Assembly (NCBI RefSeq): GCF_000430885.1
Contig: NZ_AUMW01000001.1
Span: 171,565 to 235,564, forward strand
Direction of reading: 5' to 3'
Origin: Desulfotruncus alcoholivorax DSM 16058
Lineage (GTDB): Bacteria > Bacillota > Desulfotomaculia > Desulfotomaculales > Desulfallaceae
DNA length: 64,000 nucleotides
This document shows, one piece after another, positions 16,805 through 25,929 of this stretch. Within the stretch, counting starts at the first letter, position 1. The number at the start of each line of letters is the position of its first letter. The notes beneath the pieces were generated by a model. It did not search any database, had not been told where the DNA came from, and saw nothing but the letters and a program-made list of their open reading frames with translations. Made by a program: the position numbers and the translations under genes.

Positions 16805-17491
16805 TCACCTCAAAACAGGCTTCTTAAAAGACATAATCCTGGCTAAAACAAGGATGATGTGCCAAAACTGTCTTCCCCTGTGCAGGAATCCTTTTAAGTC
16901 ACGCCCCGTTTCTGCGTGCGTCATGGCACAAGGAACCTCCAGGACTCTAAAGCCGGCCCTGGCAGTTCGAATAGTTAAACCAACTTCCACCCCGTAACCA
17001 GATGCAAAGGGAATGACCCTTTCCAGTACTTTGCGGGTCATGGCGCGCTGCCCGGAAAGAGGGCTTTTCATCTCCAACCCGGTATTTAATTTAATACCCA
17101 AACGGGCTAAGCCCTTCACCAACCCAAACCCACCTTTGCGCAGCGCCGGTGGAAACTGGGCCACCGTCATATCAGCCAGCCCTGCAAGCACAGGCTGGAG
17201 AAGACGCCCGGCCTCGCTGGCAGAAGCACCTAAATCCCCGTCCAAAATGAGATAAATATCAGCTGATACCGCTGCAACACCTTTGTTTAATGCCGCGCCC
17301 TTGCCCATATTGCGTTCGAGGTTAATAACCCTGGCCCCGGCCGCCCCGGCAAGTTCAGCAGTTTCGTCGCCGGAACAGTCATTAACAACGACAATCTCAT
17401 TGATTTCCGGTATTGACGCCAGCGACGTCACAGTATCAGTTATATACTTCGCTTCGTTAAAGGCCGGAATTACCGCCGCTACTCTGGTCAA
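16805..17491 (-). CDS. Family 2 glycosyltransferase
   Basis: 228 aa GT-A fold transferase: VIPAFNEAKYITDTV at the N-terminus, IVVNDCSGDETAE, NMGKGAALNKG, and the metal-binding DGDLGAS. No membrane segments are obvious. It lies one base after the MctB/SteB-like gene, so translation is probably coupled. Substrate unknown. Confidence 0.85.
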   Translation of the reverse strand: MTRVAAVIPAFNEAKYITDTVTSLASIPEINEIVVVNDCSGDETAELAGAAGARVINLERNMGKGAALNKGVAAVSADIYLILDGDLGASASEAGRLLQPVLAGLADMTVAQFPPALRKGGFGLVKGLARLGIKLNTGLEMKSPLSGQRAMTRKVLERVIPFASGYGVEVGLTIRTARAGFRVLEVPCAMTHAETGRDLKGFLHRGRQFWHIILVLARIMSFKKPVLR

Positions 17492-17492
17492 A

Positions 17493-18377
17493 TTATTTTA
17501 CCTCCTGTTTTTTTAAATCAGGCAAAAGCTTTTGAGCAGTTGATTTAACACCGTAGTTACCGGGCTGCCCGCCCAAGACTAAAACCATCGCCAGGCGGCC
17601 GGGCGCGCTGTCGATATCGTCTATCGTACTAATATGCTTGCGCTGGTATTCTTTCATCGAAGAAGAAGAAACATCTGTTTCCTCAACGCCAACAACCGGG
17701 ATGTTTAATTCTTTAAAGTAATCAATTAAAGCCAGGTCAATCTGCATATTGCGCGCTTGGCGTTTATAGCTGCCACCAATTATTATGACCCCGTCAACCG
17801 GTATGCCGAACTTCCCTGTGGACTGTAGAATCTTTTTATCAATAAGACTGTTGACAATAGAATCTTTTTCTCCGTCAATGATCCCCACAGCAATTTCCGT
17901 ACCTAGCTTACCAAGGTATTCATCATCACTTAGATCAGGCCAAAGCCCCAACTCTTCGCGAAGATCTTTTAAATCTTTTTGCTCATCGTAAAAATTATTA
18001 ATCGAAGTAACAGAACTAATTGTTCCCCCGGCATCTTCAATTACTTCGGTAATTTCCGGGGGGAAACCATAGCCGTTCAGCTCAATTACCGCAAAGGTTT
18101 TTCCGGCCAGCCTGCCGTCCACCAGCATTGGCAATGTCTGATCTTCATACTGTTTGCTGATATTGGTGTCCAATTGCAAGGTATTAGCCCGGGCAGTAAT
18201 ATCCTCATTGGTCTTTCTAAGTGTTTGCAGCTGGTTTTCCAGGTTGTTGGTAACCTGTTTTTGATATTCAACCAGCGCAGTATTGCCGAGCAGAGTACTG
18301 CCTATTAAAATCCCTATGCCCAGTGCTAAAAATACCGCTACCAGGGACGCTATGTGATATTTATAATCTACTATCAT
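17493..18377 (-). CDS. SteB-like / MctB-family membrane-anchored protein
   Basis: 294 aa. The N-terminus has a single transmembrane anchor (VAVFLALGIGILIGSTLL) preceded by VDYKYHIA, the hallmark of the MctB/SteB family ('copper transporter' in many annotations). A coiled coil follows (~40-75) and then an extracytoplasmic alpha/beta domain with VIIIGGSYK and VLVLGGQPG. In corynebacteria SteA and SteB act together at the division septum; the adjacency to steA here fits that role better than copper transport. Confidence 0.75.
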   Translation of the reverse strand: MIVDYKYHIASLVAVFLALGIGILIGSTLLGNTALVEYQKQVTNNLENQLQTLRKTNEDITARANTLQLDTNISKQYEDQTLPMLVDGRLAGKTFAVIELNGYGFPPEITEVIEDAGGTISSVTSINNFYDEQKDLKDLREELGLWPDLSDDEYLGKLGTEIAVGIIDGEKDSIVNSLIDKKILQSTGKFGIPVDGVIIIGGSYKRQARNMQIDLALIDYFKELNIPVVGVEETDVSSSSMKEYQRKHISTIDDIDSAPGRLAMVLVLGGQPGNYGVKSTAQKLLPDLKKQEVK

Positions 18378-18388
18378 AATGTTTCACC

Positions 18389-19513
18389 TTAAATACCAAC
18401 CAGCAGTCTAAATTGTATGTACAATAAGCGCAGTAGTTCTCTGGTGGCCGGGGCGATAACCGCAATAGCCGCTACCGGCACCAGCGCCGCAGCAATAATC
18501 GGCGCCAGGTGTTTGACCTGAGGCTTGCTTCTGTAAAGCCTGCTGACTCCTTTGGCGTCCACCAGGATTGAACCAACTTTGGCTCTGACCAGGAAGGTAC
18601 TGGACATACCCTTGCGCCCTTTTTCCAGAAAGTCGATCATGTTGGAATGAGTGCCAACGGCTACAATTAGCTCAGCCCCATTATCAAATGCCATGAGCAT
18701 GGCAATGTCTTCACTGGTACCAGGCGCGGCGTAACTTGCTGCTGTCAAGCCAAGCTCATTCAGCCTGGCCATGCCGGGAGCCCTGCCGTCAGGGTAAGCA
18801 TGTACAACCAGCTCCGCACCACTTAACAGCATCTTATCACTTACGCTGTCCATATCCCCCACAATCATATCGGGCTGCAGACCAAACTCAGCAAGAGCGT
18901 CAGCGCCACCGTCCACACCTATTAATACCGGTTTAACATCATTAATATATGATTTAATTGCTTTTAAATCTTCTTTGTAATTTTTACCGCGTACTACAAT
19001 TAGCGCATGTTTGCCTTTAAAAACAGTTTTAATCTTGGGCGCCTTGTACTGTCCGCAAATCAGGCCAATTTCATTTTTGGCATAATCCATGGTGTTTTGC
19101 ACAAAACCTGACAGCACAACCTCCAGATTAGATCTGGCTGCTTCCATTTTCTCCTGAATATAGCCCTCATCCAATTCCCGACCCGCGGTTAAAAGTTTTC
19201 CCGCCCTGATAACTTGTCCATTTTGAAGCTCCAATTCTTCACCCTCGGTGATCTTTTGAAACAGACCGGCTCCAGGGCAGTCTATTAGCTTAATCCCTGC
19301 TTTCACCAGTAAAAGTGGACCGCTGTTGGGGTATGTTTTGCTCATAGAATGGGCAACATTGATAACGGCTTTAACCTTTGTCTCCAGCAGCGAATTTGCG
19401 GCAACCTCGTCCAGGTCGGCGTGATCAATAATGGCTATGTCACCCGGATTTAATCTTTTAACCAAATTTTTGGTTTTTTTATCTAAACGGGCTATACCCT
19501 TGATATGTTTCAA
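18389..19513 (-). CDS. steA: Putative cytokinetic ring protein SteA
   Basis: 374 aa. It carries the SteA features GIARLDKKTKNLVKRLNPGD at the N-terminus, IDHADLDEVAAN, YPNSGPLLLVKAGI, and a thiamin-pyrophosphokinase-like middle (GVDGGADALAEFG, VGDMDSVSD). Near the C-terminus a hydrophobic segment (HLAPIIAAALVPVAAIAVI) may anchor it in the membrane. The start is TTG at 19513. A well-formed promoter lies 25-53 bp upstream, so steA is the first gene of the steA-steB-GT2-MraY-like unit. Confidence 0.82.
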   Translation of the reverse strand: MKHIKGIARLDKKTKNLVKRLNPGDIAIIDHADLDEVAANSLLETKVKAVINVAHSMSKTYPNSGPLLLVKAGIKLIDCPGAGLFQKITEGEELELQNGQVIRAGKLLTAGRELDEGYIQEKMEAARSNLEVVLSGFVQNTMDYAKNEIGLICGQYKAPKIKTVFKGKHALIVVRGKNYKEDLKAIKSYINDVKPVLIGVDGGADALAEFGLQPDMIVGDMDSVSDKMLLSGAELVVHAYPDGRAPGMARLNELGLTAASYAAPGTSEDIAMLMAFDNGAELIVAVGTHSNMIDFLEKGRKGMSSTFLVRAKVGSILVDAKGVSRLYRSKPQVKHLAPIIAAALVPVAAIAVIAPATRELLRLLYIQFRLLVGI

Positions 19514-19537
19514 AATATCACCGCCCTTAACTTAGTT

Positions 19538-19566
19538 ATTTTACAGTTTTTGCTTGTACCCGTCAA
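19538..19566 (-). promoter_or_regulatory. Sigma-A-type promoter of steA
   Basis: Minus strand: TTGACG, a 17-nt spacer and TAAAAT, ending 25 bp before the TTG start. Five of six -35 bases and five of six -10 bases match consensus. Confidence 0.7.
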
Positions 19567-19656
19567 GTTTATTTATAACCCGGATACAATGATATAAATG
19601 CACCAAAACCTTATTGAGTTAATCACGCAAGTTCTTCTAATGTATGCTTATAAAAT

Positions 19657-19703
19657 AAAAAGGCAGGTTCCGGAAGGGAAAATCCGGTCCTGCCCTTTTT
19701 ATT
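19657..19703. terminator. Terminator of spo0A
   Basis: GGCAGGTTCCGGA pairs with TCCGGTCCTGCC (one base bulge) across an 8-nt loop, flanked by AAAAA on the left and TTTTTATTTTTT on the right. It can work in both directions; it lies 10 bp past the spo0A stop codon. Confidence 0.85.
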
Positions 19704-19712
19704 TTTTCTTTT

Positions 19713-20477
19713 TCAGCTTACCTTGGCTTCTATCCTCAGCTTGTCCGCCACCATGGCGATGAATTCGGAATTGGTGGGCTTGCCGCGTTCAAGATTGATG
19801 GTGTAGCCGAAAAACTTGGTCATCATTTCAACATTGCCGCGGTCCCAGGCCAGTTCGATGGCATGTCTGATGGCCCTTTCAACCCGGCTGGGAGTGGTTT
19901 GGTATTTATGGGCTATCATGGGGTAGAGTTCCTTAGTTACAGCACCAAGCAAATTTACATCTTCAATTACCTGCAAAATAGCGTCCCTTAGATAATGATA
20001 GCCCTTAATATGGGCCGGAACGCCCATTTCATGAATGATATTGGTGACTGAAACATCTAAATTTTTAGGTTTTGCCACTGAAATATATTGCGAAACTCTA
20101 AAGCCACCGGCCAGCTGGCGAATCCTGTTAGCCAATACGTTAAAATCAAATGGCTTTAATATATAGTAGTCAGCTCCCAATTCTACAGCGCGCTGAGTTA
20201 TACTTTCCTGTCCAAATGCAGTGAGCATGATAACTTTTGGTCTTTCCCTGGTGGTTTCAATGAGCTTTTCCAGAACCCCTATACCATCCAAATGTGGCAT
20301 AATAACATCAAGAACCAGAACATCTGGAGACTTCTCTTTGATTAATTCCATTGCCTCCATACCGTTTAGAGCAATGCCTATTAATTCAAAATCTTCTTGC
20401 TGTTGCAGAAACTCTTTCAATAATTCGCAAAAATCTTTGTTGTCATCTGCAATAAGTATCTTAATAGCCTTTCTCAT
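19713..20477 (-). CDS. spo0A: Sporulation master response regulator Spo0A
   Basis: 254 aa. The receiver domain (1-~120) shows the acidic pocket [10 protein letters not shown], the phospho-acceptor Asp in LVLDVIMP (~57) and the conserved Lys in YILKPFDF. The C-terminal DNA-binding domain (~145-254) contains the Spo0A-specific helix region ([14 protein letters not shown], then WDRGN) and [23 protein letters not shown]. Spo0A~P activates spoIIA, spoIIE, spoIIG and its own gene. spoIVB lies immediately upstream, the order seen across spore formers. Confidence 0.96.
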   Translation of the reverse strand: MRKAIKILIADDNKDFCELLKEFLQQQEDFELIGIALNGMEAMELIKEKSPDVLVLDVIMPHLDGIGVLEKLIETTRERPKVIMLTAFGQESITQRAVELGADYYILKPFDFNVLANRIRQLAGGFRVSQYISVAKPKNLDVSVTNIIHEMGVPAHIKGYHYLRDAILQVIEDVNLLGAVTKELYPMIAHKYQTTPSRVERAIRHAIELAWDRGNVEMMTKFFGYTINLERGKPTNSEFIAMVADKLRIEAKVS

Positions 20478-20526
20478 GAAAATTCCCGCCTCCTAAGAGT
20501 TATATCTTTTTCTAATATACTTTCTT

Positions 20527-20533
20527 TTCGACG
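20527..20533 (-). promoter_or_regulatory. Candidate 0A box upstream of spo0A
   Basis: CGTCGAA on the minus strand matches 6 of 7 bases of the TGTCGAA Spo0A-binding core, ~50 bp before the spo0A start. It fits autoregulation, as known in Bacillus. One heptamer is weak evidence by itself. Confidence 0.4.
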
Positions 20534-20618
20534 TGGAGGAGGGAATACCTTTATTGTTTTTTAACTTTTTTGTTAAATTTTTACTTTTTATTGGTGCTAA
20601 ATAGCGTCTATGATGTAT

Positions 20619-21962
20619 TTATCCAGCTTTTTTTTGTAATTGCTCGATGTTAATCAAATTTGCTTCTTTTAACATATTTTCAGCCAGCACCCCGTATCCC
20701 CTTGTCGGATCGTTGATAAAAACGTGCGTAACCGCTCCCACCAATTTGCCGTCCTGTAATATCGGGCTGCCGCTCATCCCTTGAATTATTCCGCCGGTAC
20801 GCTTAATCAACTCCGGGTCGGTGACTTGCAAGACCATTCCTTTGCTCTGCTTGCCAGGCAACACTTGGACTATTTCTATATTAAAACTCTGTATGTTATT
20901 ATCCTCAAGAACCGTAAGTATTTGTGCCGGGCCGCGCTTGACTTGATAAGAAAGCGCAACAGCAACCGGTTTGCCGTATATAGGGTTTTTTAGTTCCTTT
21001 TCCAATTCGCCGAATATACCATACTTGGTATTCTTACTGATATCGCCAATAATATCGCTTTTGCCTTTAAAAACCCCCAGCTTTTCTCCGGGTTCGCCTT
21101 TTTTACCGGGGTGAAGCCCTTTTATCGTTGCTTCAACAATTTTTCCATCCCGGGGGTTAATAATACTTTTCCCGCTATAATCAGTGATAATATGCCCCAG
21201 GGCTCCGTAGACATGACTTCCGGGATCATAAAAAGTAATAGTTCCCACACCGGCTGCGCTGTCTTTGACAAATAAACCGACGCGGTAGCGGCCTGTCTCA
21301 TTGCATAAAATCGGGTTGATTTTTAATCTTTTTACTTCATTTCCATGTTTGACTAATAAATTAACATCTTTTCCCTGCCTGCCGCACTTATCAATTAATT
21401 TTTGCAACTGGTTTTCACTTGTCACCTCTTTACCGTTAAGTTGTAATATTAAATCACCAACAGAAATACCCGCATCCCGGGCAGGAAAAACCTTTTTGCC
21501 GTCTTGATCAATGGCAGCCTCTCCTACAACCATAACACCTTCAGAATGGAGCAGAACTCCAATTGACTGCCCGCCTGGTATAACTTTAACCGGAGCAACA
21601 ACATCTACCAGCATATGGTGGATCGGTATCAAACCAAAGAGTTTAAAGTGCAGATCAAGCTTACCCGGTTTTGCAGCTACCGGCATTGAGCTCCCAGGTT
21701 TTATAATTAAATCCTGATAATTATTACCGCCTATTGAAAGCAAGCTTGAAGAAGAATGGATATGCAGGCTGATATTTTTCCTCATCATCTTGGGAAGTTC
21801 CATACCTGCAACAACGTTATCCCCGGTTTTAATGTACTGCCGCGCGGGTAGAAAATTATGCCAATATGAATTTGCAGTCATTAAACACATAAAAAAAACA
21901 AATACTAGAATAAATGCTGTTGTTGAGCGAAATCTGCTGCTGATTTTTCTGCTGCGTCCCAG
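20619..21962 (-). CDS. spoIVB: SpoIVB, forespore serine peptidase (CTG start proposed)
   Basis: ~447 aa if started at a CTG at 21962. SpoIVB is secreted into the intermembrane space, where it cleaves SpoIVFA to switch on sigma-K. Visible are a PDZ domain (~130-215; ARDAGISVGDLILQLNG) and the S55 peptidase domain with GHIITDYSG (His) and IQGMSGSPILQDG (Ser). The first ATG (21890) would remove most of the N-terminal anchor. Upstream codons read GRSRKISSRFRSTT then hydrophobic FILVFVFFMCLM, and a perfect GGAGG lies 9 nt before the CTG; no ATG, GTG or TTG lies between. An in-frame TAG just before the CTG bounds the frame. Confidence 0.85.
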   Translation of the reverse strand: MGRSRKISSRFRSTTAFILVFVFFMCLMTANSYWHNFLPARQYIKTGDNVVAGMELPKMMRKNISLHIHSSSSLLSIGGNNYQDLIIKPGSSMPVAAKPGKLDLHFKLFGLIPIHHMLVDVVAPVKVIPGGQSIGVLLHSEGVMVVGEAAIDQDGKKVFPARDAGISVGDLILQLNGKEVTSENQLQKLIDKCGRQGKDVNLLVKHGNEVKRLKINPILCNETGRYRVGLFVKDSAAGVGTITFYDPGSHVYGALGHIITDYSGKSIINPRDGKIVEATIKGLHPGKKGEPGEKLGVFKGKSDIIGDISKNTKYGIFGELEKELKNPIYGKPVAVALSYQVKRGPAQILTVLEDNNIQSFNIEIVQVLPGKQSKGMVLQVTDPELIKRTGGIIQGMSGSPILQDGKLVGAVTHVFINDPTRGYGVLAENMLKEANLINIEQLQKKAG

Positions 21963-22277
21963 GGCGGCCTACCTCCTTTTTTAAAAATTTATTTCTAAGT
22001 TTAAATTGGCCTCGCAGCGATTCAATTATTCCGCCCTGTTGTGCCGCACATTGGCATTTGCCCGTTTGAAGCGGGACGGTCTGAACCTGTAACATATTAG
22101 AAGTTTGGGGTTGGAGATTAGAGAATGGATTGGAAAATTTATTCCAAAACAAAAAAGAGCCGTTGATGGCGGCTCCTACTAATTTTTCTAATTAATTATT
22201 CGTTACTATTCAGGTATTCAGAATTACTAATTAGAATTCAGTAGGGATTTATTACATTCCACGCATTGTACCCAAAA
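21963..22277. other. Gap between spoIVB and recN
   Basis: No gene. It holds the spoIVB ribosome site, about 130 bp of unremarkable sequence in which I see only a possible spoIVB promoter region, the recN terminator (22144-22175) and most of a family B repeat (from 22209). Confidence 0.6.
22144..22175 (-). terminator. Intrinsic terminator after recN
   Basis: Minus strand: GAGCCG-CCATCAA-CGGCTC followed by TTTTTTGTTTT. It is about 100 bp past the recN stop codon, beyond the family B repeat. Confidence 0.8.
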
Positions 22278-22302
22278 TTATTCTGACTCCTGAGAAGTTA
22301 GG
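22209..22302. repeat. Dispersed repeat family B, copy overlapping the recN 3' end
   Basis: Starts TTCAGGTATTCAGAATTACTAA and ends TTATTCTGACTCCTGAGAAGTT. It shares GATTTATTACATTCCAC and CCAAAATTATTCTGACTCCTGA with the copy at 43200, defining a sub-type. Its right end encodes the last residues and the stop codon of recN. Confidence 0.75.
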
Positions 22303-23978
22303 TTTTTTCTTATTTTTTTAACAAATTCAATCAAGCTATCCGAAGTACTGTCTCCGCCAAGCATACGGCTTAATTCATTAATTCTGGCATCATCGTCCAA
22401 ACGTTTAATTATTGTCGTTGTTTTTTTATCCTCAACCAATTTTTCAATTAAGTAATGGGTCGAGGCATAAGCTGCAATTACTGCTGAGTGTGTAACACAT
22501 AAAACTTGTTTTTTTAGCGCCAGGTTATCCAGCTTTTCGGCTACGGACCGCATTGTCCTTCCGCCGATTCCGGCGTCGACCTCATCAAAAACCAGGGTTG
22601 CCAGGTCATCATTTCCGGCAAGAATTGATTTTAAAGCCAGCATCACACGGGATAATTCCCCTCCGGAGGCAATCTTGGCCAAGGGCTTTAAAGGTTCGCC
22701 CGGGTTAGGCGAAATCAAAAATTCAATTTTGTTTATCCCACCCGGCCCCGGAGTCCCGGGAAAGAAACCGATATCAAACTGTACGCCCGTCATTTCCAGC
22801 TCGGATAGCTCAGCTTCCACTTCCTTCTTTAATCTTTCCGCAACTTCCATTCTAAGCCTTTCCATTTTATTTGCCGTTTCAATATAGTTATTTTTACTTG
22901 ATTCAACCAGTTCTTCAATATGAGTTGCGTCAATATCAAGCGCATCGAGCTCTTCTAATTCTTCAGCCAAGGTATTGCGGTATTGTATGATATCTTCAAT
23001 GGTATCTCCATATTTCTTTTTCAGCCGCTCAATTTGCGCCAGTCTTTCCTCCAGGTAGTTCAATTCACGAGGGTCCATTTCTATGTTTTCGCGGCACGAG
23101 GAAAGCTCCCGTGCGGCATCTTCCACCAAGCAGAGAGCTGTCTGTATGTTTTCATAGATACTTGCCATTCCCGGCAGGTAACGGGTTAACTCCTCCAGTT
23201 CAGTTTGGGAATTGCCAAGCAAATCAACTACAGCCTGGTGCATGTCATCGCCCTGATATATTTTTTTCAGTATCCCTTCCGCCAGCAAACCAATTTTCTC
23301 GGCGTTGGCCAACAAATTGCGGCGGCGGTTTAATTCATCTTCGTCTTCTCCAACTAATTTTGCTCCGTCAATCTCCTCCAACTGATACTTGATTGTATCC
23401 CTGCGCTGCTGTCTCTCCCGGCTGCCGCCGGTAATATCATCCCTGCGCTTAACGTTATTTTGCCACTCACGATAGGCACGGGCCGTTTCTTTTACCAGCT
23501 CTTCCAGGCCGTGCCCGCCAAACCTGTCAAGCAGCAAAACCTGCCTGTCAATTAAAAGCAATGATTGCTGGTCATGCTGTCCGTGCAGGTCGACCAGCAG
23601 TCCGCCTATTTCTTTAAATACGCTTAAATTTACTATCCGCCCGTTAATTCGGCAGATATTTCTGCCCTGGCGGTTTATTTCCCTGCTTAGCGCCAGCATG
23701 AAGTCATCTTCTGCACCCGGCTGCAGCCCGTACTCCTCCAGTTTGTCCAGGACACCGCTGAGGCCGTTAATATCAAACATTGACTGCACCACTGCCCGTT
23801 CCCGCCCGGTCCTGATCATGTCTGATTGGATTCTAAAACCCAGGGTGGCCTTAAGTGCATCAAGGACGACTGACTTACCGGCGCCGGTTTCGCCGGTTAA
23901 AACATTTAAGCCGACGCCAAATTCTATTTCGGCGTTGTCAATCAGTCCAAAATCCTGAATATAAAGTGAAATTAACAC
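22278..23978 (-). CDS. recN: DNA repair protein RecN
   Basis: 566 aa SMC-like ATPase acting early in double-strand break repair. Walker A GETGAGKSVVLDALK at ~30-44, long coiled coils (~165-365) with a central hinge, and the C-terminal signature SGGELSRVMLALK with Walker B TLVFDEVDAGIGG are all present. The length matches the family (~553-576). The last codons (TSQESE) come from a dispersed repeat, so the original C-terminus was probably replaced. It is 6 bp downstream of argR, the usual argR-recN order. Confidence 0.95.
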   Translation of the reverse strand: MLISLYIQDFGLIDNAEIEFGVGLNVLTGETGAGKSVVLDALKATLGFRIQSDMIRTGRERAVVQSMFDINGLSGVLDKLEEYGLQPGAEDDFMLALSREINRQGRNICRINGRIVNLSVFKEIGGLLVDLHGQHDQQSLLLIDRQVLLLDRFGGHGLEELVKETARAYREWQNNVKRRDDITGGSRERQQRRDTIKYQLEEIDGAKLVGEDEDELNRRRNLLANAEKIGLLAEGILKKIYQGDDMHQAVVDLLGNSQTELEELTRYLPGMASIYENIQTALCLVEDAARELSSCRENIEMDPRELNYLEERLAQIERLKKKYGDTIEDIIQYRNTLAEELEELDALDIDATHIEELVESSKNNYIETANKMERLRMEVAERLKKEVEAELSELEMTGVQFDIGFFPGTPGPGGINKIEFLISPNPGEPLKPLAKIASGGELSRVMLALKSILAGNDDLATLVFDEVDAGIGGRTMRSVAEKLDNLALKKQVLCVTHSAVIAAYASTHYLIEKLVEDKKTTTIIKRLDDDARINELSRMLGGDSTSDSLIEFVKKIRKNLTSQESE

Positions 23979-23984
23979 CCGTGA

Positions 23985-24440
23985 TCACCTCCCGGTTAAG
24001 GCGGCAAACTTTTTCATCACAGAGTGGGTCATTTTTTTGGGTTTGATTACTATTAGAATTGTGTCGTCACCGGCCACTGTCCCGATTATTTCCGGCCAGC
24101 CGGAATTATCGATGGCAGATGCCACACCCTGGGCTTCTCCCGGTAAAGTTTTGATGATGATTAAATTTTCGCTGTTATCCAGGGATACCACCGAGTCCCT
24201 GAAAAATCTTTTTATCCTGTCCTCGTTTCTCGGGTTTACCGGCTCGCCCGCCACGGCATAACGTGAAATGCCCGAACTGCCCGGGATCTTAATTAGCCCC
24301 AGTTCCTTTATATCCCTTGAAACTGTCGCCTGGGTAACTGCAAACCCGGCCTCCCGCAGGGATTCTACCAGATCTTCCTGAGTGCTGATGTCATTATCTT
24401 TGATTATTTCCAGGATTTTCTTATGGCGCCAGGTTTTCAT
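23985..24440 (-). CDS. argR: Arginine repressor ArgR/AhrC
   Basis: 151 aa. The N-terminal winged helix has [20 protein letters not shown] and [13 protein letters not shown]; the C-terminal arginine-binding and hexamerisation domain has [20 protein letters not shown] and AGDDTILIV, with the conserved DD arginine ligands. It represses arginine biosynthesis genes and activates catabolism when arginine is bound. Its start overlaps the mnmM gene by 20 bp. Confidence 0.94.
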   Translation of the reverse strand: MKTWRHKKILEIIKDNDISTQEDLVESLREAGFAVTQATVSRDIKELGLIKIPGSSGISRYAVAGEPVNPRNEDRIKRFFRDSVVSLDNSENLIIIKTLPGEAQGVASAIDNSGWPEIIGTVAGDDTILIVIKPKKMTHSVMKKFAALTGR

Positions 24441-25035
24441 CGGTTACCCTCCTCTCAACCAAAACTAAATACGGGGCCAGGGCAGATCGATTCAGAAATG
24501 ATAATTTAAGCACCCCGTAAATTTCAGGGTCAAGCATTGCCGCCAGGTCTTCCACGGCCCGGCTTTCCTCGGCAGCGCCGGTATGCCCGGTATAGATAAC
24601 CACACTTATTCTGCCGCCGGGCTCCAGGTTCTTTAACGCCGCGTTAACCGCATTGATGGTGGTTTCCGGCCTGGTTGTCACCGCATGGTCTCCGCCGGGC
24701 AAATAACCCAGATTAAAAATTACCGCCCTTAAAGCTTCTTTGATGTATTTTTCCATGTGTTCGTGGCCGGCCTGGATCAGCTGCACCCGCCCCAGCAGGC
24801 CGTTTTCTTTTAACAAGGCAGCTGTTTGCTCCAGCGCACGGCGCTGGATATCAAAGGAATATACTTTTCCTTTCGGGCCCACGCATCTGGCCAGAAAAAG
24901 GGTGTCGTTACCGTTGCCGGCGGTGGCGTCTACAGCACAACTGCCCTCTTGCAGTACTTCGGCGAGAAATTTTTGCGCCAAAAGGACGGCATTGCCATGT
25001 ACCCCCGTGAAGTGAACGGGCAGACTACGTTTCAT
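24421..25035 (-). CDS. mnmM: Class I SAM methyltransferase, MnmM (YtqB)-like
   Basis: 204 aa. SAM-binding motif I is [14 protein letters not shown] (~38-51) and the family-specific motif [11 protein letters not shown] (~111-121) is present; together they identify the YtqB/rRNA-methylase group. Members methylate the 5-aminomethyl group of U34 in some tRNAs (MnmM). It overlaps nadK by 11 bp and argR by 20 bp, so this is a tight operon. The specific tRNA substrate is inferred from the family. Confidence 0.75.
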   Translation of the reverse strand: MKRSLPVHFTGVHGNAVLLAQKFLAEVLQEGSCAVDATAGNGNDTLFLARCVGPKGKVYSFDIQRRALEQTAALLKENGLLGRVQLIQAGHEHMEKYIKEALRAVIFNLGYLPGGDHAVTTRPETTINAVNAALKNLEPGGRISVVIYTGHTGAAEESRAVEDLAAMLDPEIYGVLKLSFLNRSALAPYLVLVERRVTDENLAP

Positions 25036-25894
25036 TTTTCCCGTCCCCTTCTTTCAATTTTTCTCTGAGGATATTAAAAAATGTACGGTTATTCAGTTTA
25101 ATAAATTTGGCCCGGTGCTCGGCCCTCCTGACTTTAACTATATCGCCATAGTTAAGCCGCATTCCATGTTGTCCGTCCATTGTAAGCATTACCTCGCCCT
25201 GCCTGGAAAGCAGTGTCACCCTGACCTCGCTGCCCGCAGCAATAACCAGCGGCCTGGCCCAAAGTGCGTGGGGACAGATGGGGGTAACAACCATTAAATC
25301 CAGGTGCGGCACTACCAGCGGGCCTCCGGCCGATAACGAGTAAGCCGTGGAGCCGGTAGGAGTGGCCACAATTACCCCGTCTGCATAATAGGTATTAAAA
25401 TGCTGCCCGTCCACAAAAGTATCTAAAACAATTAACCGGGCAAAGCCCCCCTTGGTAATAACAGCATCGTTTAATCCGGTCACAGGCTCATAGGGTTGTC
25501 CTTCCCTGATTACACCGGCCTCCAGCATCATGCGCTCTTCAATGGTATACTGGCCGGCCAGCAATCTTTCCAGGGCCAAATGGATGTGCGGAATGTCAAC
25601 TTCAGTCAGAAAACCAAGCCGGCCCAGGTTGACGCCGAAAATCGGCACCCCAAAGGGCGCCGCCAGCCGGGCGCTATGCAGCAGAGTACCGTCACCGCCA
25701 AGCACAATCAGGCAGTCGGCACGTTCAACCATTTCCCGGCGGGAGCAAACAAAGGTACCCCGAGTGGTGCCGCAGGCACTTTTTTCGTCCTTTAGCAATG
25801 TAATGTCATGGTTTCCCAACCAGGTGCAGATTTCATCCACCAGAGGCGCTATTTTATCCTTTTCCAAGTTGGATAACAAGCCAATAGTTTTCAA
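25025..25894 (-). CDS. nadK: NAD kinase
   Basis: 289 aa, phosphorylates NAD to NADP. The GGDGT motif at ~66-70 and the diagnostic NLGRLGFLTEV and TPTGSTAYSLSAGGP are clear. I place the start at the TTG at 25894, 8 nt after GGAGG. A frame extending to 25933 would overlap tlyA and lacks a ribosome site. Confidence 0.93.
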   Translation of the reverse strand: MKTIGLLSNLEKDKIAPLVDEICTWLGNHDITLLKDEKSACGTTRGTFVCSRREMVERADCLIVLGGDGTLLHSARLAAPFGVPIFGVNLGRLGFLTEVDIPHIHLALERLLAGQYTIEERMMLEAGVIREGQPYEPVTGLNDAVITKGGFARLIVLDTFVDGQHFNTYYADGVIVATPTGSTAYSLSAGGPLVVPHLDLMVVTPICPHALWARPLVIAAGSEVRVTLLSRQGEVMLTMDGQHGMRLNYGDIVKVRRAEHRAKFIKLNNRTFFNILREKLKEGDGKNET

Positions 25895-25929
25895 ACGGTA
25901 GCCCTCCGTAAAAAGCCTTTCGATCCAGG

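Noticed and set aside
17493..18377. Copper transporter
   Set aside because: The common family name comes from MctB, but the single N-terminal anchor and adjacency to steA favour a SteB-like role; no copper-binding motif seen.
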